A DNA stretch of 64,000 nucleotides, taken from Solilutibacter pythonis. GTDB lineage: Bacteria; Pseudomonadota; Gammaproteobacteria; Xanthomonadales; Xanthomonadaceae. The stretch spans positions 26,985 through 90,984 of the forward strand of contig NZ_RFLY01000013.1 in NCBI RefSeq assembly GCF_003697345.1, given 5' to 3'. The notes under the pieces were generated by a model. The model searched no databases. It was not told the origin of the DNA and saw only the letters and a list, made by a program, of their open reading frames with translations. Position 1 is the stretch's first letter. Each line of letters starts with the position of its first letter. Position numbers and translations under genes: made by a program. Of this stretch, positions 36,782 through 46,180 are shown piece after piece.

Positions 36782-38584
36782 ATGTCAAGGAAATCGAGCA
36801 AAACCCTTCGCAAGACCCTGTTGGCCGCCGCCACGGCGACCATGCTTTCACCGTTCATCGCCGGAACGGCCTTCGCCCAGGCGAAGATCAATACCGTCGG
36901 CATTGACAATCCCGCCGCTTACAACGGTTTCATCGTGCGCTACAAAGACGGCACAGTGCAAAAGCGCAACCCCGCCACCGTGCAGCGTTCGCTGGACACG
37001 ACCGAATCGATGCTGCCGAACACGATGGCCCGCAGCGCCGGCAATCTCGGCAACCCGGTCACGCTGAAACACTCCCGGCGACTGTCGATCGGCGCCGACC
37101 TGATCCGCCCCAATCGCAAGCTCAACGGGCTGGAAGCCGAAACGCTGATGCGCGCGCTGGCCGCCGACCCCAACGTGGAGTACGTCGAGCCCGACTACAT
37201 CATGGTCAAGAGCTGGACACCCAACGACCCCCATTACAGGCTGCAATACGGCTACGGCAGCGGTGCCGGCGGCATCCGTGCCGACCAGGCCTGGGACACC
37301 GCCCGCGGTAACGGCATCGTGGTGGCGGTGCTAGATACGGGTATCAGCGCCCACAGCGATCTGGACGCCAACGTGCTACCGGGCTACGACTTCATCAGCA
37401 GCGCCACCGCCGCACGCGACGGCAACGGCCGCGACAGCAACCCGCGCGACGAAGGCGATTGGGTCACCGCCAACCAGTGCGGCGGCGTCCATGAGGCCCA
37501 GAACTCCAGCTGGCACGGCACTCACGTCGCCGGCACGGTCGCTGCGGTGAGCAACAATGGCCGTGGCGTGGCCGGTACCGCGCCGAGCGCACGGATCTTG
37601 CCGGTGCGCGTGCTGGGCGCGTGCGGCGGCGCCACTTCCGACATCGTCGATGCCATCACCTGGGCCTCCGGTGGCAGCGTCAGCGGCGTTCCGGCCAATG
37701 CCAACCCGGCCGAAGTCATCAACATGAGCCTGGGTTCCACGGTTCCCGCCGCCTGTTCCACCAGCTACCAGAACGCGATCAACGCCGCCACCAGACGCGG
37801 CACCATCGTGGTGACGGCGGCCGGTAACGACAACACCACCGCCAACCATATGCCGGGCAACTGCGCCAACGTCATCAACGTCGGCGCCACCGATGCCTCT
37901 GGCGGACGCGCTTCCAGGTTCTCCAACTACGGCCGGCGCGTCCATATCTCGGCGCCTGGCGACCGCATTGCCTCGACCGTGAATACCGGCACCACCCGGG
38001 CGGCAAACGAAGGCTATACCTACATGAGCGGCACCTCGATGGCGGCGCCGCACGTGGCCGGTGTGGTCGCGCTGGTGCAATCGGCGGTCAATACGCCGCT
38101 GACCCCGGCACGGATGTTGCAACTGCTGCAATCCACCGCCCGCCCCCTGCAGGTAAGCTGCCCCGAAGGCTGCGGCGCCGGCATCATCAACGCCAAGGCG
38201 GCGGTCGATGCCGCGACCGGCGGCGGTGGCAGTGGCAGCGATGGCGGTGGCAACACCCCCGGCCCGAGCCCCGACGCCAACGTGCTACAGAACGGTACGC
38301 CAGTGAGCGGGATTTCCGGCACCAGCCGCAGTGAACGGAAATGGACGGTGCAGGTACCGGCCAATCGCAGCCGGCTGCGTATCACCCTGTCCGGTGGCAG
38401 AGGCGATGCCGATCTGTACGTGCGTTTCGGCAGCGCACCGACCGCCACCCGCTACCACTGCCGTCCCTACCGCCGCGGCAACAACGAAGCCTGCATCTTC
38501 AACGCCCCGTCCGCGGGCACTTGGCACGTGATGGTGCGGGGCGATAGTGCGTTTTCCGGCGCCAGTCTGACCGCGACGTACTGA
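36782..38584 (+). CDS. Secreted subtilisin-like serine protease (S8) with C-terminal PPC domain
   Basis: This is an extracellular peptidase. The 600-residue preproprotein has a signal peptide cut near AQA (33), an I9-like propeptide (about 34-145, FIVRYKDG to VEYVEPDYIM) and an S8 domain with catalytic D185 (VLDTGI), H245 (HGTHVAG), N349 and S419 (GTSMAAPHVAG). A Gly/Ser linker (about 480-500) leads to a pre-peptidase C-terminal (PPC) domain with GDADLYVRFG. This is the layout of xanthomonad extracellular proteases exported by type II secretion. It is divergent from the gsp operon and ends at an intrinsic terminator. Confidence 0.94.
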   Translation: MSRKSSKTLRKTLLAAATATMLSPFIAGTAFAQAKINTVGIDNPAAYNGFIVRYKDGTVQKRNPATVQRSLDTTESMLPNTMARSAGNLGNPVTLKHSRRLSIGADLIRPNRKLNGLEAETLMRALAADPNVEYVEPDYIMVKSWTPNDPHYRLQYGYGSGAGGIRADQAWDTARGNGIVVAVLDTGISAHSDLDANVLPGYDFISSATAARDGNGRDSNPRDEGDWVTANQCGGVHEAQNSSWHGTHVAGTVAAVSNNGRGVAGTAPSARILPVRVLGACGGATSDIVDAITWASGGSVSGVPANANPAEVINMSLGSTVPAACSTSYQNAINAATRRGTIVVTAAGNDNTTANHMPGNCANVINVGATDASGGRASRFSNYGRRVHISAPGDRIASTVNTGTTRAANEGYTYMSGTSMAAPHVAGVVALVQSAVNTPLTPARMLQLLQSTARPLQVSCPEGCGAGIINAKAAVDAATGGGGSGSDGGGNTPGPSPDANVLQNGTPVSGISGTSRSERKWTVQVPANRSRLRITLSGGRGDADLYVRFGSAPTATRYHCRPYRRGNNEACIFNAPSAGTWHVMVRGDSAFSGASLTATY

Positions 38585-38605
38585 GCGATCTTGGCGTGCA
38601 ACCAG

Positions 38606-38634
38606 AACCCCGGCTTCGGCCGGGGTTTCTTTTT
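38606..38634 (+). terminator. Intrinsic terminator of the protease gene
   Basis: AACCCCGGC/GCCGGGGTT with a TTCG tetraloop, then TTCTTTTT, 22 nt after the stop codon. Confidence 0.92.
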
Positions 38635-38703
38635 GCCCGGCACACTGGTCGAAGCCGGATATACGGGTGAGAATGCGGGCAACGAACATCCCCGGTTCAT
38701 TCA

Positions 38704-39201
38704 ATGCCCGTTCCCACCGATATCGAACTCGACACCCTCGCCCAGCGGCTTGGCGAACGGCTGCGTGCCCGCCACGACATGCTGGTGGCCGCCGAAAGCT
38801 GCACGGGCGGCTGGATCGCCAAGACCGTGACCGGCATCGCCGGCTCCTCGGAATGGTTCGATTGCGGCATGGTCGCTTACAGCTACGAGGCCAAACAAGC
38901 GCTGCTGGGCGTGCGCCCACGGACATTGGAGCAGCACGGCGCGGTCAGCCGGGAATGCGTGGTGGAAATGGTCTCCGGTGCGCTTTCTCACTCCGGCGGC
39001 ACGGTGGCGGTGGCGGTAACCGGCATCGCCGGACCTGGCGGGGGAAGCGACACCAAACCGGTCGGCACCGTCTGGGTGGGGTGGAAACGACGCGGCGGCT
39101 ATGCCCGGGCCGAGATGTTCCATTTCGAAGGCGACCGCGACGTGGTCAGGCGGCGAACGGTCGCCGCCGCCTTCGACGGTCTGCTGCGGGAAGCGGACTG
39201 A
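38704..39201 (+). CDS. pncC: CinA C-terminal family, nicotinamide-nucleotide amidase
   Basis: PncC deamidates nicotinamide mononucleotide to nicotinate mononucleotide in pyridine nucleotide salvage. The 165-residue stand-alone domain has VAAESCTGGWIAKTVTGIAGSSEWF, with the catalytic Ser-containing SCTGG, and VAVTGIAGPGGGSDTKPVGTVWVG. In many proteobacteria this gene sits just upstream of recA or lexA, as here. Confidence 0.92.
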   Translation: MPVPTDIELDTLAQRLGERLRARHDMLVAAESCTGGWIAKTVTGIAGSSEWFDCGMVAYSYEAKQALLGVRPRTLEQHGAVSRECVVEMVSGALSHSGGTVAVAVTGIAGPGGGSDTKPVGTVWVGWKRRGGYARAEMFHFEGDRDVVRRRTVAAAFDGLLREAD

Positions 39202-39204
39202 GCC

Positions 39205-39585
39205 TCAGCCGATATCGCCATCCACGTAGTACCAACGCCCCGCTTCCCGCCGGAAACGACTGTTCTCGCGCAATTGTCGGTGCCTGCCGTTATCGAGATA
39301 CCTGGCGACGAACTCGACTTCTGCGTGGTCATCGTCGCAGCGACGATGCGCCAGCACCTTCAACCGCAGCCATTTGAGCCGCGTCAACGCCTCCAGCAAT
39401 GGCCCTTGCGGCCGGGTCGAGGGGTGCCAGCTTGCCCTCAGATAATCCTCCGCCCCCAATACATAAGCGCTGTAGCGCGAACGCATCAGGGCCTCGGCAT
39501 CGGCGGCGGGCGCGCCGGCATGCAGGCGGCCGCAGCAATCCGCGTAGGCGCGGGCGCGATCGCAGGGGCAGGTTTCAGCTTTCAT
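39205..39585 (-). CDS. ychJ: YchJ/UPF0225 family protein with SEC-C-like zinc motif
   Basis: Function unknown. From the ATG at 39585 it is 126 residues. The N-terminus CPCDRARAYADCCGRLHAG has the C-x-C...CC pattern of SEC-C-like zinc modules. It is followed by MRSRYSAYVLGAEDYLRASWHP and an NTF2-like core ending in RWYYVDGD. It converges with pncC (3-nt gap) and its start faces lexA, 81 bp away. Confidence 0.9.
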   Translation of the reverse strand: MKAETCPCDRARAYADCCGRLHAGAPAADAEALMRSRYSAYVLGAEDYLRASWHPSTRPQGPLLEALTRLKWLRLKVLAHRRCDDDHAEVEFVARYLDNGRHRQLRENSRFRREAGRWYYVDGDIG

Positions 39586-39630
39586 ATGGAATCCATTGCA
39601 GCAGATCGTCGCCGATGCGGCTACCCGGGC

Positions 39631-39659
39631 TTGCGCACTTACGAAGTTAGTAGTATTAC
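39631..39659 (+). promoter_or_regulatory. Candidate lexA promoter giving a leaderless mRNA
   Basis: TTGCGC (39631-39636) and TATTAC (39654-39659) are 17 bp apart. The expected start falls at 39666-39667, on the A of the lexA ATG. No Shine-Dalgarno is visible before the ATG. Confidence 0.5.
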
Positions 39660-39665
39660 TACTCA
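39647..39665 (+). promoter_or_regulatory. LexA operator (SOS box)
   Basis: TTAGTAGTATTACTACTCA contains a perfect 15-bp palindrome, AGTAGTA-T-TACTACT. It resembles the TTAGTAGTAATACTACTAA box known for Xanthomonas LexA. It covers the proposed -10 and ends 1 nt before the lexA ATG, so binding should block transcription. Confidence 0.85.
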
Positions 39666-39666
39666 C

Positions 39667-40317
39667 ATGAGCAACGACACCCTCACCGACATCCAGATGG
39701 CCATCCTCGCCTTCATCGCCGAGCGCATCGAGGCCGATGGCTATCCCCCCACCCAGGTGGAGATCGCCCGCGCCTTCGGCTTCAAGGGCGTGCGCGGCGC
39801 CCAGTACCACCTGGAGGCGCTGGAAGCGGCCGGCGCAATCGAGCGCAAACCCGGCATCGCCCGCAGTCTGCGCGTGCTACGCCCGCCGCAGTCACCGCAA
39901 GCCGGCCTGCCGCCGGATACCCTCGATGACAACGCCGTGCATCTCCCGGTGCTGGGCCAGGTCGCCGCCGGCCAGCCGATCGGGGCCGACATCGGCGCCG
40001 ACCAAGTCTTGATTCTCGACCGCGTGCTGTTCTCGCCCAAGCCCGACTACCTGCTGAAGGTCAAGGGCGACTCGATGATCGACGAAGGTATCTTCGACGG
40101 CGACCTGATCGGCGTTCACCGCACCAGCGAGGCCCGCAACGGCCAGATCGTCGTCGCCCGCATCGACGAGGAAATCACCGTCAAGCTATTGAAGAAGAAC
40201 AGCGAGCGCATCCGCCTGCTGCCACGCAACCCCGATTACGCGCCAATCGAAGTGCTGCCCGGCCAGGACTTCGCTATCGAAGGTCTGTACTGCGGCCTGG
40301 TGAGGCCAAACCGATGA
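39667..40317 (+). CDS. lexA: LexA repressor
   Basis: LexA represses the SOS regulon and cleaves itself when RecA filaments form. From the ATG at 39667 it is 216 residues. The N-terminal winged helix has PPTQVEIARAFGFKGVRGAQYHLEALE. The cleavage site is A101-G102 (VAAG), the nucleophile is S136 (GDSMIDEG) and the general base is K173. The operator immediately upstream indicates autoregulation. Further upstream in-frame starts would place the operator inside the coding sequence and lie opposite ychJ. Confidence 0.96.
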   Translation: MSNDTLTDIQMAILAFIAERIEADGYPPTQVEIARAFGFKGVRGAQYHLEALEAAGAIERKPGIARSLRVLRPPQSPQAGLPPDTLDDNAVHLPVLGQVAAGQPIGADIGADQVLILDRVLFSPKPDYLLKVKGDSMIDEGIFDGDLIGVHRTSEARNGQIVVARIDEEITVKLLKKNSERIRLLPRNPDYAPIEVLPGQDFAIEGLYCGLVRPNR

Positions 40318-40490
40318 GGCTTTCACCTACACACATCGCCGCGCTCCGCCGCTGCCGCGGAAAACCCATGGAAAATATCGTCGATGCATGGGCTGTCGTC
40401 GCAGCCTGTGCGACATCGGCCATCTAGCCTGTGCGCATCGATAGCTCCACTCCTACTTCCCAATCCAAATCCAAGCAAAAGGACACCCCG

Positions 40491-41528
<1,038 letters not shown>

Positions 41529-41552
41529 ACCAGCCCCGTCCCACAAAGACAC

Positions 41553-41804
41553 ATGACAATGAGCAAGGATCAGGACAGAACGGTCTACAAACGTAGCGAC
41601 GGCCAATGGGCCAACAAACGCAACGATTCGAATCGCGCATCCAGCCTTCATTCCACCCAACGGGCAGCGGAGGTCGCCGCCCGGGACATGTTGAGGAATC
41701 AGGGCGGTGGCGAGCTGACCACCAAGGGCGTCGATGGTCGTATCCGCAGCAAGGACACCATCGCTCCCGGCAACGAGTCATGGGTCAAGGATCGTGAGCA
41801 CTGA
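41553..41804 (+). CDS. DUF2188-like small protein between recA and recX
   Basis: The 83-residue product (77 if ATG 41559 is used) has the DUF2188 pattern: VYKRSDGQWANKR, then an STQRAAEVAARDMLRNQGGGELTTKGVDGRIRSKDTI segment. Function unknown; such proteins are small, basic or neutral, and often stress-associated. It begins 25 nt after recA and its last 11 nt overlap the GTG start of recX, so it belongs to the recA transcript. Confidence 0.8.
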   Translation: MTMSKDQDRTVYKRSDGQWANKRNDSNRASSLHSTQRAAEVAARDMLRNQGGGELTTKGVDGRIRSKDTIAPGNESWVKDREH

Positions 41805-42336
41805 TGACCAATCGCCCGACGGCGATGCCAGCCCAGGACGCCGGAGCCGCCGTCGGAAGACCTCGCCCGAACCCACACCGAACCAGCGGGCGCTGTCCCT
41901 GCTGGTTCGGCGTGAGCATTCGCGCAAGGAACTCACCCGCAAGCTGTGCGTCAAGGGCGTGCCCCGGAGCGAGGCCAAGGCCGCCGTCGCGTACATGACA
42001 GAAGCCGGCTGGCAGAGCGACGAACGCTTCGCCGAGAACCTGGTGCGCAGCCGAGCGGCGCAAGGGCAAGGTCCACTGCGTATCCGTGCCGAAATGTCCA
42101 GCCACGGTTTGGACGAAACCATCATTGGCGCCGCGCTTGCTTGTTGCGAGGAAGACTGGAGCCGCCTGGCCTTCAATCTGGTTCAACGCCGCTTTGGCCC
42201 TGGCCTCGCCGAAGACCGAGAATTACAACGCAAGGCCGCCGGGTTCCTGCTCAGGCGCGGCTTCAGCATGGAACAGATGCGCCGAGCCACCCAAAGCAGT
42301 GAATTCGACGAATTCTTCGAAGAGGGATTCCTCTAG
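41794..42336 (+). CDS. recX: Regulatory protein RecX
   Basis: RecX inhibits RecA filament extension and its ATPase and co-protease activity. From GTG 41794 (CAAGGA upstream) it is 180 residues. The N-terminal 30 residues are basic and Pro/Ser-rich. Three-helix RecX repeats follow: ALSLLVRREHSRKELTRKLCVKGVP, AGWQSDERFAENLVRSRAAQGQGPLRI, and AGFLLRRGFSMEQMRRA. It overlaps the DUF2188 gene, so recA, DUF2188 and recX are probably co-transcribed. Confidence 0.92.
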   Translation: MSTDDQSPDGDASPGRRSRRRKTSPEPTPNQRALSLLVRREHSRKELTRKLCVKGVPRSEAKAAVAYMTEAGWQSDERFAENLVRSRAAQGQGPLRIRAEMSSHGLDETIIGAALACCEEDWSRLAFNLVQRRFGPGLAEDRELQRKAAGFLLRRGFSMEQMRRATQSSEFDEFFEEGFL

Positions 42337-42604
42337 TACATTGAATTGCATGGCCGATTGTCCACTCCGCTCCCAAGCGAATCGTCGAGATGGGCGAGCG
42401 TAGGATGATGGACCGCGCAAGTCGAACGAACGGATCGCAACGGGCAGTTCATTGCAACGGGAGTCCAAGGCGAGCAACCGCGTCAAACGCCGACTTCGCC
42501 GGCGCCAGACCACTTCGTCATTTGATTCGGCCCTCGGGCCATCTCCCTGCACGCGCCCATTCAAACGCCACTTTGAAAGCCGGGCCAGCTTGAAGGGGCC
42601 TCAT
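42337..42604. other. Intergenic gap after recX, no convincing gene
   Basis: The gap lies between convergent recX and the cold-shock gene. Open frames here lack family motifs or a plausible start. I see no terminator for recX. Confidence 0.5.
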
Positions 42605-42632
42605 AAAAAAGCCCCGGCTCGCACCGAGGCTT
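42605..42632 (-). terminator. Intrinsic terminator of the cold-shock gene
   Basis: On the minus strand AGCCTCGG/CCGGGGCT (8 bp with one G-U) with a 6-nt loop is followed by TTTTT. It lies about 40 nt past the stop codon. Confidence 0.85.
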
Positions 42633-42672
42633 GTCGATTCGATCTGCGAATCCAAAGAATTTTGAAGCGGAT

Positions 42673-42882
42673 TTACATCGGCTCGACGGCATCAGCCTGT
42701 AGGCCCTTTTGCCCTTGCACGACAGTGAACGTCACCTTCTGGCCTTCCTTCAGGGTCTTGAAACCCTGGGACTGGATGGCACGGAAGTGCACGAAGACAT
42801 CCTCACCACTTTCGCGGCTGATGAAGCCAAAGCCCTTGGCATCGTTGAACCACTTGACGGTGCCGGTTTCACGGTTCGACAT
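42673..42882 (-). CDS. cspA: Cold-shock protein (CspA family)
   Basis: The 69-residue OB-fold RNA chaperone binds single-stranded nucleic acid through RNP1 (KGFGFI) and RNP2 (VFVHF). The start follows AAGGAGCAAGTTTG, a strong Shine-Dalgarno. A candidate promoter about 150 nt upstream gives a long 5' leader, the usual setting for temperature-responsive translation of csp mRNAs. Confidence 0.95.
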   Translation of the reverse strand: MSNRETGTVKWFNDAKGFGFISRESGEDVFVHFRAIQSQGFKTLKEGQKVTFTVVQGQKGLQADAVEPM

Positions 42883-43036
42883 CAAACTTGCTCCTTGGAA
42901 TATTGCAGGGTGAGTGCCGACAGACCGCCGACACTGCTGGTTACAAGGAGTAAGTAAACGGTCAGACGACGCAGCATTACGATGAAGCCGACACGCCAGG
43001 CCATGGTCACGGCGACCCTTGGAACTCAGCGCCGCC

Positions 43037-43065
43037 AAAGTAGCGCCGCGATCATGAAAATGCAA
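43037..43065 (-). promoter_or_regulatory. Candidate promoter of the cold-shock gene
   Basis: On the minus strand TTGCAT (43065-43060) and TACTTT (43042-43037) are separated by exactly 17 bp. Predicted start near 43030 leaves a leader of about 148 nt before the ATG at 42882. Confidence 0.65.
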
Positions 43066-43113
43066 TCAGACCATATCTGTTGCAATGTTCTCCCCACAAG
43101 CAACCCGATACCT

Positions 43114-43617
43114 ATGGACCACTCCTCGATCTTCTATGTCCTGGCGGCGATTCTGGTCGCCATCGGCATGCTCGGCATCCTGCTCCCCGCGCTGCCGGGC
43201 CTGCCGCTGGTGTTCGCGGGCCTGCTGCTGGCCGCCTGGGCCGACGGTTTCCAGCACGTGCACTGGGGCTGGATGATCCCACTGGGCCTGCTCACCGCGC
43301 TCTCGCTAGCGGTGGATTTCTGGGCCACTGCGATGGGGGCCAAGCGTGTCGGCGCCAGCCGGCTGGCGCTCGTGGGGGCAATGCTCGGGACGCTGGCTGG
43401 CTTGTTTTTCGGGCCGTTCGGGCTATTGGCCGGCCCCTTCGTGGGGGCGCTGGCCGGAGAACTGCTGCACCGCCGCCGGCTGAGCGGCAACGATCTGGGC
43501 GATGCCGCCAAGATCGGCCTCGGCACTTGGCTCGGCATCGTTTTCGGCGTGGTGCTCAAGCTGACGCTGGCGTTCGCCATGATCGGCCTGTTCGCGCTGG
43601 TCTGGCTGATCCCTTGA
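43114..43617 (+). CDS. DUF456 membrane protein
   Basis: Function unknown. From the ATG at 43114 it is 167 residues and almost entirely hydrophobic. It has about four or five membrane segments, with MLGILLPALPGLPLVFAGLLLAAW and the Gly-rich FFGPFGLLAGPFVGALAGELL, which define DUF456. It is divergent from cspA, with 231 bp between starts. Confidence 0.85.
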   Translation: MDHSSIFYVLAAILVAIGMLGILLPALPGLPLVFAGLLLAAWADGFQHVHWGWMIPLGLLTALSLAVDFWATAMGAKRVGASRLALVGAMLGTLAGLFFGPFGLLAGPFVGALAGELLHRRRLSGNDLGDAAKIGLGTWLGIVFGVVLKLTLAFAMIGLFALVWLIP

Positions 43618-43837
43618 ATCTCCCGCCCCGCCATGAACCATGCGGTCTCCCGGCGCGAAAGATCGCCGTCTGCTCATGTAACCCAAGCCCAGCCGTTCGC
43701 CTCGCAGATGTCAGACCACTCGTGGACGCCGGGGCGCGCGCGCTCGACGGGCCGGTAGCGGCAGCGGATACGCAGTGCCGACAACGGGGAGCGGGCGAAT
43801 CGCCCGGCCGCCGCCGGCAACGCGCGAACAGGCTGGT

Positions 43838-45367
43838 TCAGCCCTCGACCGTCACCGGGATACCGGCAATCCTGGCCGCCCACTCCTTCGGGCCGGTCTG
43901 GTGCACCGAAGCGCCACGTGCATCGACGGCCACGGTCACTGGCATCTCTTCAACCTCGAATTCGTAGATCGCCTCCATGCCCAGATCCTCGAAAGCCAGT
44001 ACGCGGGCGGCCTTGATCGCCTTCGATACCAGATAGGCACTGCCACCGACCGCCATCAGATAGGCCGCGCCGTGGTCGCGGATCGCCTCGATCGCCGCCG
44101 GGCCGCGCTCGGCCTTGCCGACCATGCCGAGCAAGCCGCTCTTTTCCAGCATCTGCCGGGTGAACTTGTCCATCCGGGTAGCGGTGGTCGGGCCGGCGGG
44201 TCCCACCACTTCCTCGCGCACCGGGTCGACCGGGCCAACGTAATAAATGAAGCGACCCTTCAAATCCACCGGCAACGCCTCGCCACGGTCGAGCATGTCG
44301 GTCATGCGCTTGTGCGCGGCGTCGCGGCCAGTCAGGAGCTTGCCGGAAAGCAGCAGCACATCGCCGGGCTGCCAACTGGCCACTTCGTCCTTGGTCACGG
44401 TATCGAGGTTGACGCGCTTGCCTTTGCTGGCGTCGTAGGTCAGCTCTGGCCAGTCTTTCAGCGATGGCGGGTCGAGCATCACCGGGCCGCTGCCGTCCAG
44501 GGTGAAATGCGCATGGCGGGTGGCGGCGCAGTTGGGGATCATCGCGACCGGCAGGTTGGCGGCATGGGTCGGGTAATCCTTGACCTTGATGTCGAGCACG
44601 GTGGTCAGCCCGCCCAGCCCCTGCGCGCCGATGCCGAGCGCATTCACCTTGTCGTGCAACTCCAGTCTCAGCTCCTCGGCGCGGCTGGCGGGGCCCCGCG
44701 CCTTGAGATCGGCGATGTCGATAGGCTCCATCAGAGCTTCCTTCGCCAGCAGCATCGCCTTTTCTGCGGTACCGCCGATGCCGATGCCGAGCATCCCCGG
44801 CGGGCACCAGCCGGCGCCCATGGTCGGCACCGTCTTCAGCACCCAATCGACGATCGAATCGGATGGGTTGAGCATCGCGAACTTGGATTTCGCTTCCGAT
44901 CCGCCGCCCTTGGCCGCCACGATCACCTCCACCGTACGACCCGGCACCAGCTTCATGTTGACCACCGCCGGCGTGTTGTCGCCGGTATTGCGGCGCTTGC
45001 CGGCCGGGTCGGCCAACACCGAGGCGCGCAGTTTGTTGTCCGGGTGGCGGTAGGCGCGGCGCACGCCTTCGTTGACCATTTCCTCGATGCCCAGGTTGGC
45101 ATCGTCCCAGCGCACGTCCATGCCGATTTCGAGGAAGACGGTGACGATGCCGGTGTCCTGGCAGATCGGGCGGTGGCCCTCGGCGCACATGCGCGAATTG
45201 ATCAGTATCTGCGCCATCGCATCCTTGGCCGCGGGCGATTCCTCGCGCTCCCAGGCAATGGCCAGGTTCTGGATGTAATCGACCGGGTGGTAGTAGCTGA
45301 TGTATTGCAGAGCGTCGGCGACCGACTGGATGAAATCTTCCTGCTTGATCGAAACGGGCTGGCTCAC
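43838..45367 (-). CDS. fumA: Class I fumarate hydratase (iron-sulfur)
   Basis: This converts fumarate and malate in the TCA cycle using an oxygen-sensitive 4Fe-4S cluster. The 509-residue single-chain form joins the alpha part (GHRPICQDTGIVTVFLEIG, with the first cluster Cys, and PNCAATRH with another) and the beta part (GRDAAHKRM, FIYYVGPVDP, GPTTATRMD). It is monocistronic. The antisense open frame along its length is an artefact of codon bias. Confidence 0.95.
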   Translation of the reverse strand: MSQPVSIKQEDFIQSVADALQYISYYHPVDYIQNLAIAWEREESPAAKDAMAQILINSRMCAEGHRPICQDTGIVTVFLEIGMDVRWDDANLGIEEMVNEGVRRAYRHPDNKLRASVLADPAGKRRNTGDNTPAVVNMKLVPGRTVEVIVAAKGGGSEAKSKFAMLNPSDSIVDWVLKTVPTMGAGWCPPGMLGIGIGGTAEKAMLLAKEALMEPIDIADLKARGPASRAEELRLELHDKVNALGIGAQGLGGLTTVLDIKVKDYPTHAANLPVAMIPNCAATRHAHFTLDGSGPVMLDPPSLKDWPELTYDASKGKRVNLDTVTKDEVASWQPGDVLLLSGKLLTGRDAAHKRMTDMLDRGEALPVDLKGRFIYYVGPVDPVREEVVGPAGPTTATRMDKFTRQMLEKSGLLGMVGKAERGPAAIEAIRDHGAAYLMAVGGSAYLVSKAIKAARVLAFEDLGMEAIYEFEVEEMPVTVAVDARGASVHQTGPKEWAARIAGIPVTVEG

Positions 45368-45491
45368 GGCGGGCTTCCGATGGGTTGACCGGCCATTTTA
45401 ACGGCTGCCCTGGCGGCATCCGAGCGGATGTTTCGATGCCCGCGATCGCCCCGTCCGATCGCGTCGTTCAGTTATCGCCGACAATGCCGCG

Positions 45492-46118
45492 ATGCACAGC
45501 CTGATGACCTGTCTCGACCTGATCGGCACCTTCGTTTTCGCGCTTTCGGGCGCGACGCTCGCCGTGCGCCATCGCCTCGACCTGTTCGGCGTGCTGGTAC
45601 TGGCTTTCGCCACCGCCAGCGCCGGCGGCATCGCCCGCGACGTGCTGATCGGCGCGGTGCCGCCGGCCGCGCTCAGCAGTTGGCACTATCCCGCCATCTG
45701 GATTGGCGCGGGGCTGGCCGGCTTCTTCTGGAGCCAGGCGATCGAACGCGCCCAGCAGCCGGTACGCGTGCTGGATGCGATGGGGCTGGCGGTATTCGCC
45801 GTGGCCGGCACCGCCAAGGCGCTGGAGGCCGGCATCTCGCCGCTGATGGCGCCGCTTCTCGGCGTGCTGACCGGCGTCGGCGGCGGCATCGTCCGCGACG
45901 TGCTACTGGCACAAGTGCCGCTGGTGCTGCGCGCCGAGTTGTACGCCGTGGCCGCGTTCGCTGGCGGCGGCGTAGTGGCACTGGGCGCCGCGCTCGGCCT
46001 GCCGCCGGCCCTCACCACCATCGTCGGCGCCGTCATCGCCTTTACCTTACGCATCGCGGCGCTGCGTTTCGGCTGGAACCTACCAGTCGCGCTGCAAGCA
46101 AAAAACGACGACGATTGA
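45492..46118 (+). CDS. TRIC/UPF0126-family membrane channel
   Basis: Bacterial TRIC proteins form trimeric monovalent cation channels. The 208-residue product has seven hydrophobic segments in two repeats. Each repeat carries the family glycine-rich motif: FATASAGGIARDVLIGAVPP and GVLTGVGGGIVRDVLLAQVP. The C-terminus ends in DDD. ATG 45504 is an alternative start. Confidence 0.9.
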   Translation: MHSLMTCLDLIGTFVFALSGATLAVRHRLDLFGVLVLAFATASAGGIARDVLIGAVPPAALSSWHYPAIWIGAGLAGFFWSQAIERAQQPVRVLDAMGLAVFAVAGTAKALEAGISPLMAPLLGVLTGVGGGIVRDVLLAQVPLVLRAELYAVAAFAGGGVVALGAALGLPPALTTIVGAVIAFTLRIAALRFGWNLPVALQAKNDDD

Positions 46119-46180
46119 ACCCCTCGCACACTTGGCCTGGCGGTCTCGGATCGCCAGGCCACCGACGAATGGAAACCCGC

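Noticed and set aside
40318..40490. SOS box in front of recA
   Set aside because: I looked for the TTAGTAGTA-type palindrome found before lexA and saw no comparable match in this gap.
42223..42564. 113-residue minus-strand open frame after recX
   Set aside because: Overlaps the recX C-terminus antisense; no motif, no ribosome-binding site.
43775..45388. 537-residue plus-strand open frame over the fumarase gene
   Set aside because: Antisense to a well-supported enzyme; His- and Arg-rich text without motifs.
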